Source: Excoecaria cochinchinensis (taxonomy: Eukaryota > Streptophyta > Magnoliopsida > Malpighiales > Euphorbiaceae). From it: 64,000 nt of DNA. Below are positions 35,026 through 45,849 of this stretch, one piece after another. Every line of letters starts with the position of its first letter. Positions within the stretch are counted from its first letter, which is position 1. A program made the position numbers and the translations under genes. Under the pieces are notes generated by a model that made no database searches, was not told the origin of the DNA, and saw only the letters and a list, made by a program, of their open reading frames with translations. The DNA lies in NCBI GenBank assembly GCA_947683425.1, contig CANTUQ010000073.1, positions 8,590,501 to 8,654,500 of the forward strand, read 5' to 3'.

Positions 35026-35422
35026 AGGTGCGGAAGGCGTTTTGCTTTGGGAGAGTTGCCGTCATCAAGCCAACACAGAAGGGTTTAGTGTAGGGCTCAG
35101 TTTTGTATCAGTTATTGATTCTTTTTGTATAGAACTCTCTGTATCAGCTTCCGCCTTTGTATCTATATTTTTTGTATATGTAATATTATTTTGTATCAGC
35201 TTGCTGATCAGAACATTATTGTAATAGTTTAATTATAGTAATGCATGATCAGCCTGTGCTTTCTTTTTATATAAAGTTTAAATTATTCTATATTTTCTGA
35301 ATGTATGTTATGAATGATTGTATGTTTTGCTTTGCTATTGTTGGTGACACCTTTACTCATACGGCATCTCACTCCTTCTCGGATGGGATCGCCTACGTAT
35401 GGGAAGGGGGTGTTACATGTCA

Positions 35423-36271
35423 TGCTGCCAAGTGGACCAGAAAACCTAATGGGTCACACATCTATGGGAAAAGGGTAAAATGACAAAAACACAGCTGTAA
35501 CAATGTTTGAAATTATTATGGATAGAGGAAATAAAGAAAGAAATAATTGATGAAAAGAGTTTAATTAATTATGCATGCTTAAAAAAGTTTGTTGAGCTTT
35601 CTGCGCATGGTCTGTAATAATGGACCAGACTGGTCCATTTTGATCCACAATCAAATATTATTGGACTATAAATGTTATAGGACTAAAATAATAATATTAG
35701 ATCAATTGAAAAATTAAAAATAGGCCCAGAATGTAAGTCATCTGCACAGAAGCCCCGCTCGGAGTGGCTTCTGCATAGACCACATACAGAAGGCCTTAAT
35801 GGCCTAATGCTAGTATTATGGACCCTACATATTTAATTTGGTTGTATTTGAAATCCATTTGTATAATTAAATCAAAGTCCACACAGAAAGACCTAATGTT
35901 AAGCCTTATGCGCATGGCCCATTTTTAATAGATCCAGACTAAATTTAATTAATTAATTAAGAGTTAATTATAAGTTAATTCTCCAACCCTTTTAGAGTTC
36001 TAATTCTACTAGAGTTATGCTTTTAACTTAGAGTGTAAAAGTAGTAGTTAAGTGGGAGTTGAACTGAACAACATAAAAATCAGACTTCTTCTCATTCTCT
36101 CTCTCTTAGTCGAATTCACTCACTAGTCTTAAGTGAATTTTGGCTACCTCTGTTCTTCTAATTTGTTGGTTAATTCATCATTTCTTTGGTGTAGATAATC
36201 ATTGGAGCTATTCGAGATTGGACACTGTGGTTTACGATAATCCGGTGCGAAAAAAATTTAACTACACAACA
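35423..36271 (+). repeat. copia 3' LTR, third segment
   Basis: Follows the solo LTR. I place the end at ACTACACAACA (36271), because AACA inverts the TGTT start and the upstream text (gggttt-/ataatccggtgcg-like end) resembles the ends of related copia LTRs. The exact end is uncertain. Confidence 0.55.
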
Positions 36272-36937
36272 AAACTCAATAGGTGATGTTCATAACAATT
36301 ATATAGCTAATATAATTTCATGGAAAGATTTTAATTAGTATTGTTAAAAAATTTTAATTTTCACTTATATATGTGATGCATGTAACCACAGCTAAATTTC
36401 AGCACAGTGCATTATTAAGAGGATGAAGATGAAAGTAATCTCCTTATTTTCTAACACTTCAGATGTTGTACACCAAGACATCCACATTAATGTTGCCAAT
36501 TCAATCTTTAATTTAAGCATCTAAAAAATTCCCCATCTTTGTCATGTTTGTCCATTTTGTATTCTAATATTGCATTTATCCTGCATGATTTGAGCCAACA
36601 TAAAATAATTTAACAAGAAGAAGTTAGTGCGCAATGGTAATTTTTGTTAATAAGCCATTGTTGCTAGAAACTCATTTGTGCTCTAAAAATATATTAATAG
36701 TTCATACTAACTTTTAGCTAAATTTTTAAATAATTTATTGTCAGTTTTTTGGAATTTGATATTAAATTTCAAAATCAACTCCATGATGATAATAAAACAG
36801 ATTTGGCAAAAATTCTGAAAAAATTAAATAAACAAGAAAGACAAGAGTTAGTAATTTTTTTTTCTTTTGTGCACATGCGAGTATTTAATTTTTCATTGAC
36901 GCCTTATTTCCATATAGTATAACATTTATATTTTTTA
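36272..36937. other. unassigned AT-rich DNA
   Basis: No gene, repeat or element end is recognisable. It lies between the probable copia LTR end and the Harbinger left end. Confidence 0.5.
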
Positions 36938-37455
36938 GGGCACGTTTGGTTTGTTGTATTGTATTAGCCTGTATACTATTAGCCTGTATAACATTAACTT
37001 GTGTAGTATTAGACTAGTATTAACCTGTATTATTTTATACTGTGTTTGTTATAATATTGTATTAGCCTATAATATTTTATACTGTGTTAGGTATATAATG
37101 GTATATTGTATTATTTTTAAACAAAATTATAAAACATGCAAGATTTTCCATACACACATAACATTTTTTTTAAAATAAAGTCTACAAATTTCTTGAAACA
37201 TAAATATATATTAGTAGATAAATTAACAATCAAACAAACAACTTAATTAATAACATTCAATTACATAATTGAAATATCTTAACAAATGTGCTATAATTAA
37301 TAATTTTATACATGGTCCAATAACAAATCAAAATAAATAAATTCATTATTATTATTTTAGACATAATCCAAATAATCAATTAATACAAAAAGTTCATATA
37401 TCTTTGTGAAAGATGCAATGTAATTAAAAACATAACTAATGCATTCAAAATTCTC

Positions 37456-38430
37456 TCAATCACCCTTTATTTGTCTAAGTAACCTCTGAACAAATATCTC
37501 CCTAATTTTGGGTTCCAGTGACCTGAATGATGACACATGTTGAGGTTTATCTACTATTGCTGAAAAAACATCAAAATGATCCTCGGGAGAAAAACCCATC
37601 ACCATAAGCTCTTTAAAAATGTCAGAACGGTCATCAATTGCTCTAACAAACCTTTTAGTAACAGTAGCAATTTGCTCAACACTTTCTTTGAACATTTATC
37701 TAAATAATTCCATACTATTGGCATCAGATTCATCACCTACCTTGTTTTTCTTTCTCCTTCTTGTTCGATATGTGTTAGTAGATACGTTTGGAACTTATAT
37801 TGGTGAAGTCTCATCAATATCAATCTCTTGCATAATATCATCATTAATGTCATTTAATTTTTTCGTCTTCACGATCAACTGCAGTTGACATATCAGCTGG
37901 TGTTTTTGCTTCTCTACCAGTTGCTCTTTCTTTCCCGAATATATTAGCAAGGCGATTAAATATAGGAAAGTGTTTTTCCCTCTATCCCACAGTATCAGTA
38001 TTGTGCTACAACAATACAAAAAGTATAGTAAGTTAAATTTAAATTCTATGAAAAAACTAATTATTCAAATCATTAAGCTTTAAACCTAGATATAAGCTTG
38101 TCATGCCTCATCGCTGTCAAATTCAATACATTTGGTTATATCATTCGAGCAAAGCCACTCTTGTTCGTCATGTCATAGACTATTGCATAATCTTTTTTCC
38201 ATTTTCTCATCTTTGAATCTATATAAGGATTGACTTTTAATCCATAATCTGGATGCAACTATTGCATCTTTTTTTCAACCGCTTTCATGGTTCTAGATCT
38301 GAAGGTACCATTTTCGCATTTACCATCATTAGCAACAATTTCTTCAAGAATTTTTAATAGTGACTCTTCTTCATCTCTAGAGCTAATGTTATCTACGTGC
38401 TCTCCACTTATTGTACATCTCTATAGCTAA
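37456..38430 (-). pseudogene. Myb/SANT-like protein (Harbinger ORF1), broken
   Basis: On the minus strand the N-terminal part (about 38375 down to 38130) reads EEESLLKILEEIVANDGKCE, GTFRSRTMKAVEKKM, GLKVNPYIDSKMRKWKKDY and DMTNKSGFA, the trihelix/Myb-like DNA-binding domain seen in the second protein of plant PIF/Harbinger elements. Two stops interrupt it. The last 79 codons (37695-37456) are open and look like the protein's C-terminal helical part (MFKESVEQIATVTKRF...FVQRLLRQIKGD). In such elements this protein binds the ends and helps the transposase enter the nucleus. It lies just downstream of the transposase in the same direction. Confidence 0.75.
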
Positions 38431-38439
38431 ATTAGTCCT

Positions 38440-39758
38440 CTAGGCAGTCCATTGATTAGATGATTCAGTTGTGCTTAAGAATTCAATTTCTTGATTTTCT
38501 TCATCAATATCTAAATCTTGTATTGTTTGCTCTAATGGATCAATATTCATTTCACCTCTAATAAGGTTATGCAGTAAACAACAAGCAGTAATGATACGAC
38601 ATTGTATCTTAACGGGATAAAAAGATGGACTTCTTAATATAGCCCATCGCATCTTAAGCAAGCTAAAACATCTTTCTATTACGTTTCTGGCTGAGGCATG
38701 TCTCATATTAAAATATTCTTCATAATTAGCAGGTTGACTTCCCGCTCTCCACTCTGATAAATGATAACGGGCACCCTTATATGGTGCAAGAAATCCCTCC
38801 TCATTTGTGTATCCACGATCAACAAGATAATAGTCTCCTAAATGAAAAGGAAATATATAATTATATAAAATTTATTTTTAATATATTTTTAAGATAATTT
38901 AAAAATAGATTTTTATTTGCTTGTAGTGACCTTAAATCCATTTTTTCTACTTAATGCATCTTGAAGCACACTAGAATCAGATGCAGATCCTTCCCAACTA
39001 GGTAAAATAAATATAAAACTCATGTCACGTGAACAAACATCAAGTACATTAGTTGTAATCTCTCCTTTTCTAGTATGATATCTTGGTTTGTTACTTTCAT
39101 CCACATATAGGTCCCATCTAATACTCTTAAACAATTCTACTTAGTTTAAATAAAACAATCAACAAATAAATGCCAACTATTAGTGATAATAAAAAAAAAT
39201 CTTTGACTATAAATTAAAGTATGCAATTAATTTTTGTTAACTAACCTTAAACCATTTCCACCTATCATCAGTACAATTGTCTTGGACAGGTTCTGGAACA
39301 TGGAGGAAGATGCTTTGTAGTCGTAAAACTCCCTTTAAAATATAATTAAAATGTCTACTAATAGTTTCACCCAATCTCAAAAATCTAGATATTATTGTAC
39401 GATTTTTCACGTAGTGGGCAAGAATATGTAAAAACATGCATACTTGCTCCTCCAACCGTATCGTTCCATCATTTTTGATCCTTTCATAAGTTCGAAGTAG
39501 GTCACATAATATTTGAAATGTTCTTCTATCTATTCTAAATTGATTGATACATTGCAAATCATTATTCCCAATTATACTATTTACATAGATAAAACGAATT
39601 TGATCCCTATCAATATTTCTTTCCATAAGCATTTTCCTCCTTTTTAAAATCTTTTTCCTCTTATTTTCCATTTGAATCATCGTCATCAATAGCAACCACA
39701 TCATATGCAAATGCCATATCCTTATGATTATGTAGAACACAACATTTCTTTTATCCAT
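38440..39758 (-). pseudogene. PIF/Harbinger DDE transposase, near-complete, three exons
   Basis: Exon 1 (39758 to about 39243): N-terminal helix-rich domain with FRIDRRTFQILCDLLR and FLHILAHYVKNRTI, ending WKWFK before a GT donor. Exon 2 (about 39135-38925): LDGTY with the first D, then KPRYHTRKGEI and DMSFIFILPSWEGSASDS with the second D. A 1-base loss between LDGTY and VDESNKPRY shifts the frame. Exon 3 (38837-38440, AG acceptor at 38838-38839): YYLVDRGYTNEEGFLAPYKG, then HASARNVIERCFSLLKMRWA with the final E, ending NQWTA and a stop. About 400 residues, normal for the family. All three acidic residues are present, so only the one frameshift is clearly disabling. Confidence 0.85.
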
Positions 39759-40544
39759 ATCTACTAAAAAAAAAAATTGAGAAGTATTAGAAGTAAATAA
39801 AGCTCTTAAAAAATAGAGAAGAAATATTAATTAGAAAAAATAAGAAAAAAAACATATTCAAACATAACAAGAATCAACAGAAATCAAATATTTTTGAAAT
39901 AATCATGGCATAATTCCACATTATTGTTGGGATTTTTGAGATGAGCAAAATGAATTCCATTGCATCAATTATGACACGCACATAAATGGTTATGGATGGG
40001 GTGGAAATTATATAAACTTTTATTGATTTCAATCTCAAGTTGTAAGTATCCTTTGGACCAAAATTCAAAACCAATTGGTATCGATTAAAGGAGAACATAC
40101 ATATTTTTGCAGAATGAAAAACGGGAAAGAGTGGTTAAAGCAAGTCGCGATGTGACCATGAACAGCAAGAAGGTTATATTTCATGTTCACAGGTAACAAG
40201 AAAGCAATTTGTTTTTATAGTCTATATAGCTATATGTGCTTTTTGAAATGTTTTGAATTGGATCTTTCTTGAGATTTCCATTGTACGGATTTTTTTTTTC
40301 AATCCAAGGACAGAACTGTAGACACCGAGTTTCGAGTCAACCTAAATCAGAATTACCCAATGATAAAATTAATTATGCCTATTTATAGGCAAAAATAAAA
40401 GTTGAAAGTGATGGTTTCCTTATTAAAATTGATTTATTAAAAATAAATAAAAATGTATTTCAAAAATTATTTTAAGAAAAAAAGTGAGTTTTGAAATTAT
40501 AGTGTTTTAGCAAAAATTTTAAAAAAAATAAAATAAAATTCAGG

Positions 40545-40800
40545 CGTTGGCCTTCGGCCGCGCGCGGGCGTCCCTCGCACGTGTGCGGCGCGCAGCGCGC
40601 CCTCGCTCGCGCGCCTTGAGCAACGCAGGGATCGTGCTGGGCGACGCCCACGAGCGACGCAGGGGCATCGCCCGCAGCGCGCGAACGATGCGCAGGGCAT
40701 CGCCCACAGTGCGCTTGGCGTGCTGCTGCGCGCAACAACGCCCATCGCACGCGCCGACGGGTGTCGCTCGCCCCTGTCGTGCGCCTGTCGCCCTTTGGGC
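40545..40800 (+). other. CpG-dense segment of LTR C
   Basis: About 255 bp rich in GCGC, CGCGC and GACGCC words in an otherwise AT-rich LTR. Open frames on both strands here are by-products of the high GC content. The related segments are 4088-4270 in LTR A and 53975-54080 in the 3' LTR of C. Confidence 0.85.
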
Positions 40801-40958
40801 ATTTTTGGCCCAAAATTCATGTTTTTTCTTCATTTTTTTTTGTAAAATTTAATTTTAAAACCTTTTTTTTTTCTAAACCCTCCAAATTCTTCAGTTTTTG
40901 GGTTTAATGGGAATTAAATTAATTTAATTTTTTCATTAAAAATTGATTTATTTGGAGG

Positions 40959-40966
40959 TATAAAAT
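40959..40966 (+). promoter_or_regulatory. TATA box, 5' LTR of C
   Basis: TATAAAAT in GGAGGTATAAAATGATT, kept in the 3' LTR at 54253-54260. It follows the CpG segment. Confidence 0.45.
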
Positions 40967-41477
40967 GATTTTTTTGGAAGAGAACTAGGGGAATTTTTCT
41001 AAACAAAATTTTTCTCTCTTCTTCTTCTTCTTACTTTTTTTTTCTTCTTCAAGAACAAGTTCCCCAAGTATTTTTAATTTTTTTCTTAAGTTAATTATTG
41101 AGACAAAGAGAATAATTCTTTGTTCTTGTGAATTTTCTTACTTCTGTTTTTATAATTTTTTACTTGAAATAAATAAATAAATTATTTATTTTTGGGATAA
41201 AATTTTGTTATATATTTTATTTTTCTAAATCAAGACAAGAAAATTGATCATCTACCTTCATTTATCAAATCAAAATTTGAGGGTAAATATTCTAAACTCA
41301 ATTTTTAATTTAATTTTTGTTATAATTTTTTTGTTTATAATTAATTAGCAACCATGTAGATTTTTGATCTATTATTTTATTTTGTTTATTTCATGTGATT
41401 TAGCCATAGATTTAATATTTTAGCACGTTTTATTTTATTTTTGTATATTTATTTGATTGTTCATCTTTTGTTGTTAG

Positions 41478-41480
<3 letters not shown>

Positions 41481-41515
<35 letters not shown>

Positions 41516-41526
41516 TTTTGTTCATA

Positions 41527-41566
<40 letters not shown>

Positions 41567-41769
41567 TAACATGCTTTAACATGTTTTGTCTATTTTATTT
41601 ATTTTTATTTTTGCTTGCTTGATTGTTCATCTTTTTTATTATTATTGTTTATCATTATTATTATTATTGTTATTATTGTTATTGTTCATCTTTTTTTTTA
41701 TTATTATTGTTATTATTATTATTGTTAATATCATTATTGTTGTTATTGTTAATATCATTATTGCTTTTG

Positions 41770-41844
<75 letters not shown>
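41481..41844 (+). repeat. three (ATT)n microsatellites
   Basis: Pure ATT/TTA runs at 41481-41514, 41528-41567 and 41771-41844, with mixed ATT/GTT between. Confidence 0.95.
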
Positions 41845-42984
41845 TATGTTTTCATGCATGTTGAATTGCTAATATGTTAAGTTACTTATTTTTGTTATGT
41901 CATTTAATTGATTTGTCATACACGATGCATGTTATTTTATTTATTTTAATTCACTTTTACATGTTATATGTTTAAATTCATTTTTTATTACTAACATCAC
42001 TTTTATTTGTGTTTTTTATTTCAATACTTATTTTCATGTGTGAGTTTTTTTTCAATAGCAAGTGGGAGCCCATGGAGGTTTAAAGACACCACTTTGGTGG
42101 AATTTATCTTTTTAGCATTTTTATTATTTTTAGTATTATTATTATTTTGCTTTCATTTGTTTTTATTATATAATTTGTAATAAATTTATTTATTTTTATG
42201 TACGTTAATTAAAAGTCATAAAAACGTTTTATATTAATAAATTGGGATTTTGTTAATAAAATGGGACCAATGTCCTAATTTCAACCAATAAAAATTCACT
42301 TTAAAAGGAAGAGTAAATTTTCTTATAATGGAATCACTCATCCCAATTTTTCCAAGTATATCAAAAACAACTCTTCGATTTTTTAAAGTGAACATGAAGA
42401 AACCAATGTTCCTATCCTAAATAATGTCCCGATTTATGAATGTTTATTCATTTGATTTATTTATTTATTTATTCATTTATTGCTTGATTTTATTTTGGGG
42501 GATTGTATTTTTGTCTCATATTTTAATGCCTTTTTTATTTGAGGGATTGTATTTTGTCCCAATTTTATCTTTCCTTTATTTTTTTGGTGGTTTGCTTTAT
42601 TTTACCACTTCCTTTACTGGTTTCTCTTGTGCTTGATTTGCGCTTTATTTTTTATGCATGACCATGTGAGAAGAGAGATAGAAAATTAAAATTAAAAATC
42701 CATTTATAATTAACCAAGGCATTAATAAGAGTAAAGTTTCGAATCTTTCTCTGGTTTAGACCCCCGAGATTAGACGAACTTTCTTAATTTCTTGTAAATT
42801 GGGTAGCGACTCCAAAATATCTCAAAGGTGCCTAAAGGCTTCATGGGATTAGATGATCTTTCCAGTGTTCCATTGGAAGGAGGTGTCCAAAATATCTCAT
42901 GATTGCCCAAGATCAAAAGACGCAAACTCTCTCGGGCCCTAAAAGTGGGTCTCCGGGAACGGGTCGGGTCCGTGCGCGTCACAG

Positions 42985-43002
42985 TGGCGACTCCACTGGG
43001 GA
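42985..43002 (+). other. primer binding site, element C
   Basis: TGGCGACTCCACTGGGGA, one base after the 5' LTR. I recall this site from Ogre/Tat elements, attributed to tRNA-Arg. Confidence 0.85.
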
Positions 43003-43920
43003 TCTTGAAACTTTACTCCGAAACTGTCTTAATTAATAATATAATTGGGTTTTTTGAATTAAAATTCTATCTCTTTTTAAAAAATTGTATTGTATCCATG
43101 CTAGAGCCTTAGAATTGTGCTAGTTTGGTCCCTTTCTTAACCCCGGTGCGTTCCCGAAGCATGACCCTACGTTCACTTAATGTGGGAAAGTGTTAAGGAT
43201 AATGACCAGCCCAAGCCTCGTACCTTACGGTATATCAAATGGAGACCCAATTGGTCGTTATGCCCATGATGAGCTATACCCATTGGCAAGGACCATGCTT
43301 AGGTAGCCCTAAAGTATCAATACCTTTGACCAAAGCTCATATAATAGCAATAGATACTTTCACTAGGTGAAATGTACCGTAATACCGTGCTTGCTACATG
43401 GGCTGTCATATATTGGATAAAATCAGTTAAATTAAGTGGTCTTTCATCAAAGGCTTTCATGCCTCGGTGGGCCCATTTTGAATTAACTGAAGTGTTTAAA
43501 TATATAATGGCCAAATACCCATATGTATGTACATTAGGGAAGAGATGTTATGCTACCGGTTTTCCACCGTGCACTACATGTGTCCAATGGGTTCCCTGTT
43601 AACCCTTGGATAAAACCCACCTAGGAAAGAGACTATACTACCTCGTGTGTGGGAGAGATAAGGTTGGAAGGATATATCTGCTTGCATGTGTTTGTCTATG
43701 CTACATCAGTACGACCATGCATTGCATTTCAATCATGTATCATCCTAACAAGGTGTATTTTGCAGCCATCATAGATTCATCCAGGTGGTTTAGAGGTCCC
43801 GACGGTCGGCTAAGAAGGATTCTACTCTTTAGATTACCAGAGCTATTATCAGATCAGAGCTCAGATTCACTCTCAAAAAGTAGTGAAATATTTTTCTTAT
43901 AATCATTAGCCGAAACAGGT
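43003..43920 (+). other. leader of element C
   Basis: Between primer site and gag; no intact frame. It matches the leader of B (23345-24497) nearly throughout, including GGTATATCAAATGGAGACCC and TCATAGATTCATC. The conservation across two old insertions may mark packaging or translation signals or a decayed short upstream ORF. Confidence 0.6.
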
Positions 43921-44154
43921 ATGGCTAACTCGTCAGGTGAATCTAGTGCAACCCGTACAATAATCGCCGAGGAGGTGGGAAAAAGAATGGAAGAGTTTGA
44001 GACCAAAATGATAGCAATAATGGGCAACCTTGCTACTACTTTAGCGCCACTTACTGGGCAATAACCTATTGCTCCAGTTGGGGGGCAAGATGAACAAGGC
44101 CCTGTTAAAGAGGATCTCCCTGCGGTAGTTGACCCACCTATAGTTGAGCCTAGA
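43921..44154 (+). pseudogene. N-terminal part of gag, element C, ended by a stop
   Basis: ATG at 43921 opens MANSSGESSATRTIIAEEV, in frame with the longer gag ORF at 44155, but a TAA near 44063 follows after LAPLTGQ. B has glutamine and proline-rich text here without a stop. The intact gag would therefore start at 43921 and measure about 430 residues. Confidence 0.7.
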
Positions 44155-45213
44155 GTGCCAGCACATATGGAGCATAGAGAAGCTTCCAAACCTGAGAGTG
44201 ACTTATGTGAGGAAGAGCAAGGGGAGCCAATCATTATAAGAGGCAAGGCCCCCAACCCAGAGGAGGCCGTGTGGAGAAAGATGAAGGAGAGGTTCGAAGC
44301 GATGACTCGCTTGCTGACGGTGGGAAGAGGCATGAACCCTGAGGACAAGGAGCTGGAGGGTGAAGATTTAGTTCCCCTGAATTTTAAGATGCTTGACATG
44401 CCAATGTTTGAGGGCACCTCAGACCCAGCAGCACATGTGAAGCAATACTCGTTAGTGATAAAGGGTACAACGTTGACAAAAAGGCAGAAGATAGAATATT
44501 TCTGCTTAAGCTTGACGGGTCGAGTGGTGGACTGGTATCATGGACTCAACAGAAGGACTAAAGAGGACTGGGATCTATTGACAGAAGAGTTCCTAAAGCA
44601 GTATGATTGCAATATAAGGATGGAGGTAACCCTGAAAGATCTAGAACTACTACAACAGAAGTCAGGGGAGTCATTTCATGAATACCTAACCCGATGGAGA
44701 AATCGGGTAATGGAGATGAAGAGAAAGCCAGACACTCCGGACCAGATAAGGCTGTTTATCAGGAATGCCAGCCCATATCTGAAAGATGGGTTAAAAATGA
44801 AGGGTTTAAAGGATTGGGAGTCCTTGAAAGACATAGCCATAGAAGCTGAAGGAGAGTATCTGGCAAGGAAGGCCAACAATGATAATTATGCCCGAAGAAA
44901 TTACGGTAATCAGGGATCAGGAAAGTCAACAGGGTCCGGGAATGGAAATCGATCTGGAAACACCGTAGATGTAGCGGCTACCAAAGCAGACCAAAGGCAT
45001 TTCTCCAACCTAGGCAAGTCATTTTCTTGTGTACTTAAAAGGTTGATGAAGGAGGGCAAGCTACAACCAATGCCTGCTAAGCCCGCTAGAAGTAAAGGGC
45101 ATCCCGATCATCGAGCAGATCTGTACTGTGCCTACCATCAGAATACAGGGCATGACACTGATGAATGTCGAACTCTGAAGAACCATATTCAGGATCTCAT
45201 TGATAACAAATAG
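44155..45213 (+). CDS. gag protein of element C
   Basis: 352 residues open from an internal ATG. Residues about 78-190 form the retrotransposon gag core: MFEGTSDPAAHVKQY, IEYFCLSLTGRVVDWYHGL, DWDLLTEEFLKQYDC and GESFHEYLTRWRNRVMEMK. The C-terminus carries C-x2-YH-x2-TGH-x4-C (CAYHQNTGHDTDEC), a zinc-knuckle-like module, followed by LKNHIQDLID. The ORF stops directly after it, with no protease or RT downstream. The protein would build the particle; any replication would need enzymes from a related autonomous element. It is the best preserved protein frame in the window. Confidence 0.85.
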   Translation: MPAHMEHREASKPESDLCEEEQGEPIIIRGKAPNPEEAVWRKMKERFEAMTRLLTVGRGMNPEDKELEGEDLVPLNFKMLDMPMFEGTSDPAAHVKQYSLVIKGTTLTKRQKIEYFCLSLTGRVVDWYHGLNRRTKEDWDLLTEEFLKQYDCNIRMEVTLKDLELLQQKSGESFHEYLTRWRNRVMEMKRKPDTPDQIRLFIRNASPYLKDGLKMKGLKDWESLKDIAIEAEGEYLARKANNDNYARRNYGNQGSGKSTGSGNGNRSGNTVDVAATKADQRHFSNLGKSFSCVLKRLMKEGKLQPMPAKPARSKGHPDHRADLYCAYHQNTGHDTDECRTLKNHIQDLIDNK

Positions 45214-45465
45214 ATTACTGATCCAGAGCGCGCAAGAAATAGGGGAGAAAACCTTCCAATATATGTGCTTTTCATATTTGAACTTTTTTCAGTCTTAATG
45301 TATACAGTACTGTTTATGTTAATTATATTAATGTCTTTTTGTTTATGTTCTCATGATTTCATTATGCATGATCACAATTACAAGTCATTTACATTTGATA
45401 TTAACTTAATAATACTCACTCATTTAATCTCGAGATCCTGTGGGCATCTGATATCAATCCTGAAG
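45214..45465 (+). other. post-gag interior of element C, left of the solo LTR
   Basis: Short non-coding stretch with the DFI-HDH motif region shared with A and B. The interior resumes at 50788. Confidence 0.6.
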
Positions 45466-45849
45466 TGTAACACCCTTATACCCGTAAATGATACGGATAC
45501 CGGATGTCACGACACTGCACTGACAAGCACTACAATGCACTCGATCGTTCTATAGAATTTTTTTTTTTTACTAACACAAACATACACACACTAAAACGGA
45601 ACAATACCATATACCTTGTATCTCTTTTTTCACAGTCGTATACATGCCATGCCAAACATCGATCCTTGCTGCCAATATTTTCGTCCAGTCGATACTACAT
45701 CTTCGGCCACATTAAAATCTACCATAACCTGCACGCAGTGACACTCTACGCGCTGAGCATTAAAAATGTCCAGTAGTGGATACATATCCTAAATTTTCCA
45801 CAATAATAAGACATACATGCACACACAGATAATCTTCTTTTGCTTTATT

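Larger units (their letters stand above)
32985..35417 (+). mobile_element. solo LTR, chromovirus-like
   Basis: 2433 bp, TGTCACACCCC...GGGGGTGTTACA, flanked by a perfect 5-bp duplication tgtca (32980-32984 and 35418-35422). It shares with the LTRs at 8377 and 13509 the order CpG-rich segment, TTAGGCATGCCTAA palindrome, hairpin cluster, three-hairpin block, GTTACA end, but most of the sequence is different. No interior and no second LTR, as expected after recombination between LTRs. Confidence 0.92.
7329..36271 (+). mobile_element. Ty1/copia element, 5'-truncated and split by nested insertions
   Basis: Copia gag and pol relics at 7340-8376 and 17495-19880 read through once the insertion at 8377-17489 is removed: the codons around ARRGY and FTTFIDDYSR meet exactly at the target duplication ttatt. 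A 3' LTR starts TGTTAGGAGTGTGC at 19881. It is interrupted by element B and by a solo LTR, each with perfect 5-bp duplications, and probably ends ...ACACAACA at 36271, inverse to the TGTT start. Its own length is then about 1.05 kb + 2.4 kb + a 1.9-kb LTR. The 5' LTR and gag start are cut off by element A. Confidence 0.8.
40317..42983 (+). repeat. 5' LTR of element C
   Basis: TGTAGACACCGAG...GTGCGCGTCACA. Holds a dense CpG segment (40545-40800), a TATA box (40959) and three ATT arrays. The 3' LTR has lost about 150 bp of the CpG segment. Confidence 0.93.

Noticed and set aside
40472..40852. Four overlapping alanine/arginine-rich open frames on both strands
   Set aside because: Stop-free by chance in the CpG-rich LTR block; no domain and not kept in the partner LTR.
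43854..44417. 187-codon minus-strand frame
   Set aside because: Antisense shadow of the gag of element C.
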